Assembly (NCBI GenBank): GCA_030152275.1
Contig: JASLHF010000177.1
Span: 1-16,820 of the forward strand
Origin: Acinetobacter sp.
Lineage (GTDB): Bacteria; Pseudomonadota; Gammaproteobacteria; Pseudomonadales; Moraxellaceae
Direction: 5' to 3'
DNA length: 16,820 nt
Positions 14,135 to 16,820 of this stretch are shown piece after piece. A program made the position numbers and the translations under genes. The notes under the pieces were generated by a model. It did not search any database, was not told the DNA's origin, and was given only the letters and a program-made list of their open reading frames with translations. The stretch's first letter is position 1. The number at the start of each line of letters is the position of its first letter.

Positions 14135-15085
14135 ATGGATGCTTTAAGTAAAATTTTTGATGATATTCATTTACACCGTTCAGAATATATTTATCTAAAA
14201 TCTAAACAAGCGTGGTCATTTCAGTTCCAAGATCATGGCGCAATGATTGCCTATGTTGTTATAACAGGTCAGTGCTTAGTACAACTCAACAATGAACAGA
14301 TTCAACTCGAGGCTGGCGATTTATGCTTAATTCCATCTGGCCAAAATCATCAATGCCGATCTATCCATACTGACCCTTTAGTTGAGTCACTCAACATCAC
14401 ACCGCTCTTTCAAGAAAAGCGACATAAAACTGTAGATTTAAATCCGTCCGAATCAGATACAACTGAAGAATTATTGATGCTCGCGATTCGTGGGCATGTT
14501 GATAGCATTATGGCGCGTCCACTTTTTAATGCATTACCGAATATTTTGCATATTCAGCACATTATGAGCAGTACTGCACCGGAATGGCTGCAAATCGGTT
14601 TGCAGTTTTTAGCGGTTGAAGTGAATCAAATTCGTCCAGGCCGTGACAAAATTTTAGATCATTTAGTGAGTATCTTATTTATAGAGTGTGTTCGTGATTA
14701 TATTGCCGCAATGCCGGACTCAAATAACTGGTTACATGCACTGAGTCATCCTGAACTGTCAAATGCCCTTGCTGCCATACATGAACAGCCACAACAGCCA
14801 TGGACGGTAGAAAGTTTGGCTGAACAATGCTGTATGTCGCGTTCGAAATTTGCAGGGTTATTTACCCAAATAGTTGGCGAGACACCATTGGCCTATTTGC
14901 AGCAGCACCGTTTACGTCTGGCTGCGCAACATTTAAAAATGGGCCAACTCACCATTCAGCAAATTGCCCATCGTATTGGTTATTCATCTGAGACCGCTTT
15001 TAGCCAAACTTTTAAAAAGTTTTATGACCTCACACCGACCCAGTATAGGCAGCAATTTCAAGTACAGAAAATTTCAGTCAATTAA
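14135..15085 (+). CDS. alkR: AraC-family activator AlkR
   Basis: This 316-residue regulator has an N-terminal cupin-like sensing domain (about 10-110, with GDLCLIPSGQNHQC) and a C-terminal AraC double helix-turn-helix at residues 223-305. The second helix-turn-helix carries the family signature (QIAHRIGYSSETAFSQTFKK, then the TPTQYR end). In A. baylyi, AlkR senses alkanes and turns on the divergent alkM; the same arrangement here supports the same role. The ATG at 14135 has only GATGAG well upstream (about 14 nt), so translation may be weak. Confidence 0.9.
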   Translation: MDALSKIFDDIHLHRSEYIYLKSKQAWSFQFQDHGAMIAYVVITGQCLVQLNNEQIQLEAGDLCLIPSGQNHQCRSIHTDPLVESLNITPLFQEKRHKTVDLNPSESDTTEELLMLAIRGHVDSIMARPLFNALPNILHIQHIMSSTAPEWLQIGLQFLAVEVNQIRPGRDKILDHLVSILFIECVRDYIAAMPDSNNWLHALSHPELSNALAAIHEQPQQPWTVESLAEQCCMSRSKFAGLFTQIVGETPLAYLQQHRLRLAAQHLKMGQLTIQQIAHRIGYSSETAFSQTFKKFYDLTPTQYRQQFQVQKISVN

Positions 15086-15143
15086 AATTCCACATTTGAT
15101 GTAAAACGGAATAATAGAAACACATTCATTCGACTCAAACCCG

Positions 15144-16319
15144 TTAGGGATTTAATGTATTCAGAATAGACTGTACAGGATCTTCACTGTTACCGGCCAA
15201 TAATTGCTTATGCATGGTTAAATGCTGCATCGACTGAATTTGCGCTGTTTCAATATTCATCAATTTTTCAATTTCAGCCGCTAAATTTTCAGGTGTAGCA
15301 TAATGCTGAATCAGTTCTCGAATGACCTTTTTACCCGCAATAATATTGGGTAAAGAATAATAAGGTATTTTGATCAAAAACTTCACCACATGATACGTCA
15401 GCCAATTCAGCTTATAAAATGTCACCATTGGACGGTGTAATAACATGGCTTCTAATGTCGCTGTACCCGATGCCAAAGCCACAATATTCGACGCATTCAT
15501 CACTTGACGGCCAATTTTAGATTCGGTGTCAGTATTTTCCATCAAGCAAACTTTGGCTTGTAAAGCTTCAGGATAGTGCTGCAACAAAGCCTCGATTTGT
15601 TGCTTACGCGCGTCATTAATGGCTGGAATTAAGAAGATATATTCAGGATACTTTTTGCTGACGATCTCTGCTGCAGACAGAACCAATGGCCCCAAGCGTT
15701 CGATTTCTCCACGTCGGCTACCCGGCAATAGCGCAATATGTTTCTGCTCTGGATTCAGACCCAGCTCAGCTTTTGCTTCCGCCAGCGGATTGCTCAATGG
15801 CAGCTGACTTGCCAAAGGATGCCCGACAAATGCCGCAGGCACATCCCATTTTTTATAAAAGGCTTTTTCAAACGGAAATAGACACAACACCAAATCAATG
15901 CTGGCTTTGATGCCATGCACACGGCCTTGACGCCACGCCCATACTGAAGGACTGACATATTGCACGGTTTTAATCTGTAGTTTTTTTTGTTTCAGGCTTT
16001 TAGACAGTCTTAAATTAAAATCTGGTGCATCAATGCCGACAAATACATCGACGGGCTCTTTTGACCACGTTTCTACCAAACCATCACGCACTGCAAAAAG
16101 TTTTTTAATGTCTTTTAGAACTTCAACAATGCCCATGACTGATAAAATATCCATCGGATAATAGCTTTTAAAGCCTTCAGCAATCATCTGCGGACCACCA
16201 ATACCTTCAAACTCGGCATCGATCCCCTGCTCACGAAAACTGCGGATGAGTTTTGCACCCAATGTGTCACCGGAAACCTCTCCGACCACAATACCTATTT
16301 TTAGTTTCCGATTTTGCAA
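15144..16319 (-). CDS. lpxB: Lipid-A-disaccharide synthase LpxB
   Basis: LpxB joins UDP-2,3-diacylglucosamine and lipid X to form the lipid A disaccharide at the inner membrane. The 391-residue product matches the family: GEVSGDTLGAKLI (13-25), VGIDAPDFNL (94-103), VSPSVWAWR (122-130), LLPGSRRGEI (197-206) and LASGTATLEAML later. The start is a TTG at 16319. AAGGA lies 7 nt upstream, a stop codon (TGA) stands two codons before it in the same frame, and no ATG lies inside until about residue 45. The start is well supported although unusual. The normal companions lpxA, lpxD and fabZ are absent here. Confidence 0.95.
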   Translation of the reverse strand: MQNRKLKIGIVVGEVSGDTLGAKLIRSFREQGIDAEFEGIGGPQMIAEGFKSYYPMDILSVMGIVEVLKDIKKLFAVRDGLVETWSKEPVDVFVGIDAPDFNLRLSKSLKQKKLQIKTVQYVSPSVWAWRQGRVHGIKASIDLVLCLFPFEKAFYKKWDVPAAFVGHPLASQLPLSNPLAEAKAELGLNPEQKHIALLPGSRRGEIERLGPLVLSAAEIVSKKYPEYIFLIPAINDARKQQIEALLQHYPEALQAKVCLMENTDTESKIGRQVMNASNIVALASGTATLEAMLLHRPMVTFYKLNWLTYHVVKFLIKIPYYSLPNIIAGKKVIRELIQHYATPENLAAEIEKLMNIETAQIQSMQHLTMHKQLLAGNSEDPVQSILNTLNP

Positions 16320-16322
16320 AAG

Positions 16323-16373
16323 TCAGTCCTTTTTACTTAATAAATCTTTAGCTATAGATTCTATACGAGTCAT
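16323..16373 (-). other. Tiny frame or gene remnant before lpxB
   Basis: ATG at 16373 opens a 16-codon frame (MTRIESIAKDLLSKKD) ending in TGA at 16325-16323, three bases before the lpxB TTG. The frame stays open for about 11 codons before this ATG and is protein-like there (ENRITFGA). The lpxB ribosome binding site lies within its last codons. It is either the surviving end of an upstream gene or a coupled leader peptide. Confidence 0.35.
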
Positions 16374-16690
16374 GGCGCCAAAGGTAATACGATTTTCTTT
16401 AAAAAATTAAGATACCTGTTTGTGTTAGCTGGTAAAAATTATTATTCATTTTGCAATATTTGAAAGCGAAATCTTATGCATAACGCTACGGATTATTCTT
16501 ACATGAATAGACATTTGCTAATACACCATGACATTAAATAGATGAAGATTTAATCGCCATATCTTTTAATTTTGAAAATTTATTTTAATTAAGCTGATTA
16601 TATTCATGTTTTTTGGGGAAATATTGGCTATATTGCATAGAAATTTAAAATTAGATCTCCATACACTCTAATTTAAGTTACTTAGATTCT
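16374..16690. other. AT-rich intergenic stretch
   Basis: No gene is visible between the tiny frame before lpxB and the insertion sequence. The lpxB promoter should lie at its left end; ATTACC and TATAGA on the minus strand are 17 nt apart, with TATAGA at 16366-16361 inside the tiny frame, but both are weak matches. Confidence 0.5.
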
Positions 16691-16724
16691 CAAATGAAGT
16701 GCAACAGAGATTAAATTATTGGAA

Positions 16725-16754
16725 GGAAGCAAGATGAGCTAGCATTTTGCTTCC
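16725..16754 (+). promoter_or_regulatory. Hairpin upstream of the transposase
   Basis: Arms of 12 nt, GGAAGCAAGATG and CATTTTGCTTCC, pair at 11 of 12 positions (plus one G-T) around the 6-nt loop AGCTAG. The hairpin ends 25 nt before the transposase ATG. Such structures in insertion sequences can limit transposase made from outside transcripts. Confidence 0.7.
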
Positions 16755-16779
16755 GACCGACCAAAGTCAAAGCTGCATC

Positions 16780-16820
16780 ATGAACTATACTCATCTCACT
16801 CTAGAAGAAAGATATCAGAT
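16780..16820 (+). CDS. IS30-family transposase, N-terminal part
   Basis: The 13 visible residues (MNYTHLTLEERYQ) are the typical start of IS30-family transposases, including those of Acinetobacter elements. This part begins the N-terminal helix-turn-helix that binds the terminal repeats. The DDE catalytic domain is beyond the window. No clear ribosome binding site is seen, though a structured leader precedes it. Confidence 0.8.
   Translation, partial: MNYTHLTLEERYQ

Larger units (their letters stand above)
16691..16820 (+). mobile_element. IS30-family insertion sequence, left end
   Basis: The transposase start at 16780 shows an insertion sequence that continues past the right edge. The segment CAAATGAAGTGCAACAGAG (16691-16709) resembles terminal repeats of IS30-family elements, so the left end is placed here, but the exact boundary is not known because the other end and the target duplication are outside the window. 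Confidence 0.55.

Overview
The window looks like a chromosomal segment of an Acinetobacter species. The base composition is AT-rich. The alkM/alkR pair, the gene order and the right-edge transposase start all resemble Acinetobacter, and the genes are ordinary gammaproteobacterial ones with ATG, GTG or TTG starts. This assignment rests on recognition of protein families, not on a database search.

Left edge (1-1050): a type I-F style CRISPR array with 18 identical 28-nt repeats and 17 complete 32-nt spacers, at a strict 60-nt period. It is transcribed leftwards from a leader at about 1051-1182 that carries a perfect IHF consensus. The array probably continues beyond the left edge. No cas gene occurs anywhere to the right of the leader. 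Beyond the leader, 1357-1536 (minus strand) reads as a protein fragment without a start codon, probably a decayed gene.

1682-3182: tusDCBE, the sulfur relay for 2-thiouridine in tRNA. 3458-5061: an HxlR-type regulator and a LysR-type regulator, both leftward. The LysR gene is divergent from 5160-6303, a CidA/LrgA-CidB/LrgB membrane protein pair, and a cluster of AT-rich half-sites lies between them. A clear terminator at 6327-6352 ends that operon and also serves the convergent cobalamin genes.

6383-10009 (minus): a tightly overlapping operon read as 2H phosphoesterase-cobU-cobT-cobC-cobS. It covers the nucleotide-loop assembly end of cobalamin synthesis; no corrin-ring genes and no recognisable B12 riboswitch are present. 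The leading 2H phosphoesterase gene is an unusual partner that shares a 4-nt start/stop overlap with cobU. A short plus-strand coding remnant (10149-10283) sits in front of it. 10280-11524 is an MFS exporter.

11525-12120 is gene-free but holds a strong two-way terminator, a perfect 14-bp tandem duplication and a dyad. Then come ybaK (misacylated tRNA deacylase), and alkM (alkane hydroxylase) divergent from alkR (its AraC-type activator). Next is lpxB, with a TTG start placed just after the stop of a tiny upstream frame. The right edge is AT-rich spacer followed by the start of an IS30-family transposase, preceded by a strong hairpin.

Most of the window is core metabolism. The parts most worth a second look are the CRISPR array and its leader, the phosphoesterase joined to the cob operon, the coding remnants in gene-free gaps, and the structured non-coding stretches.
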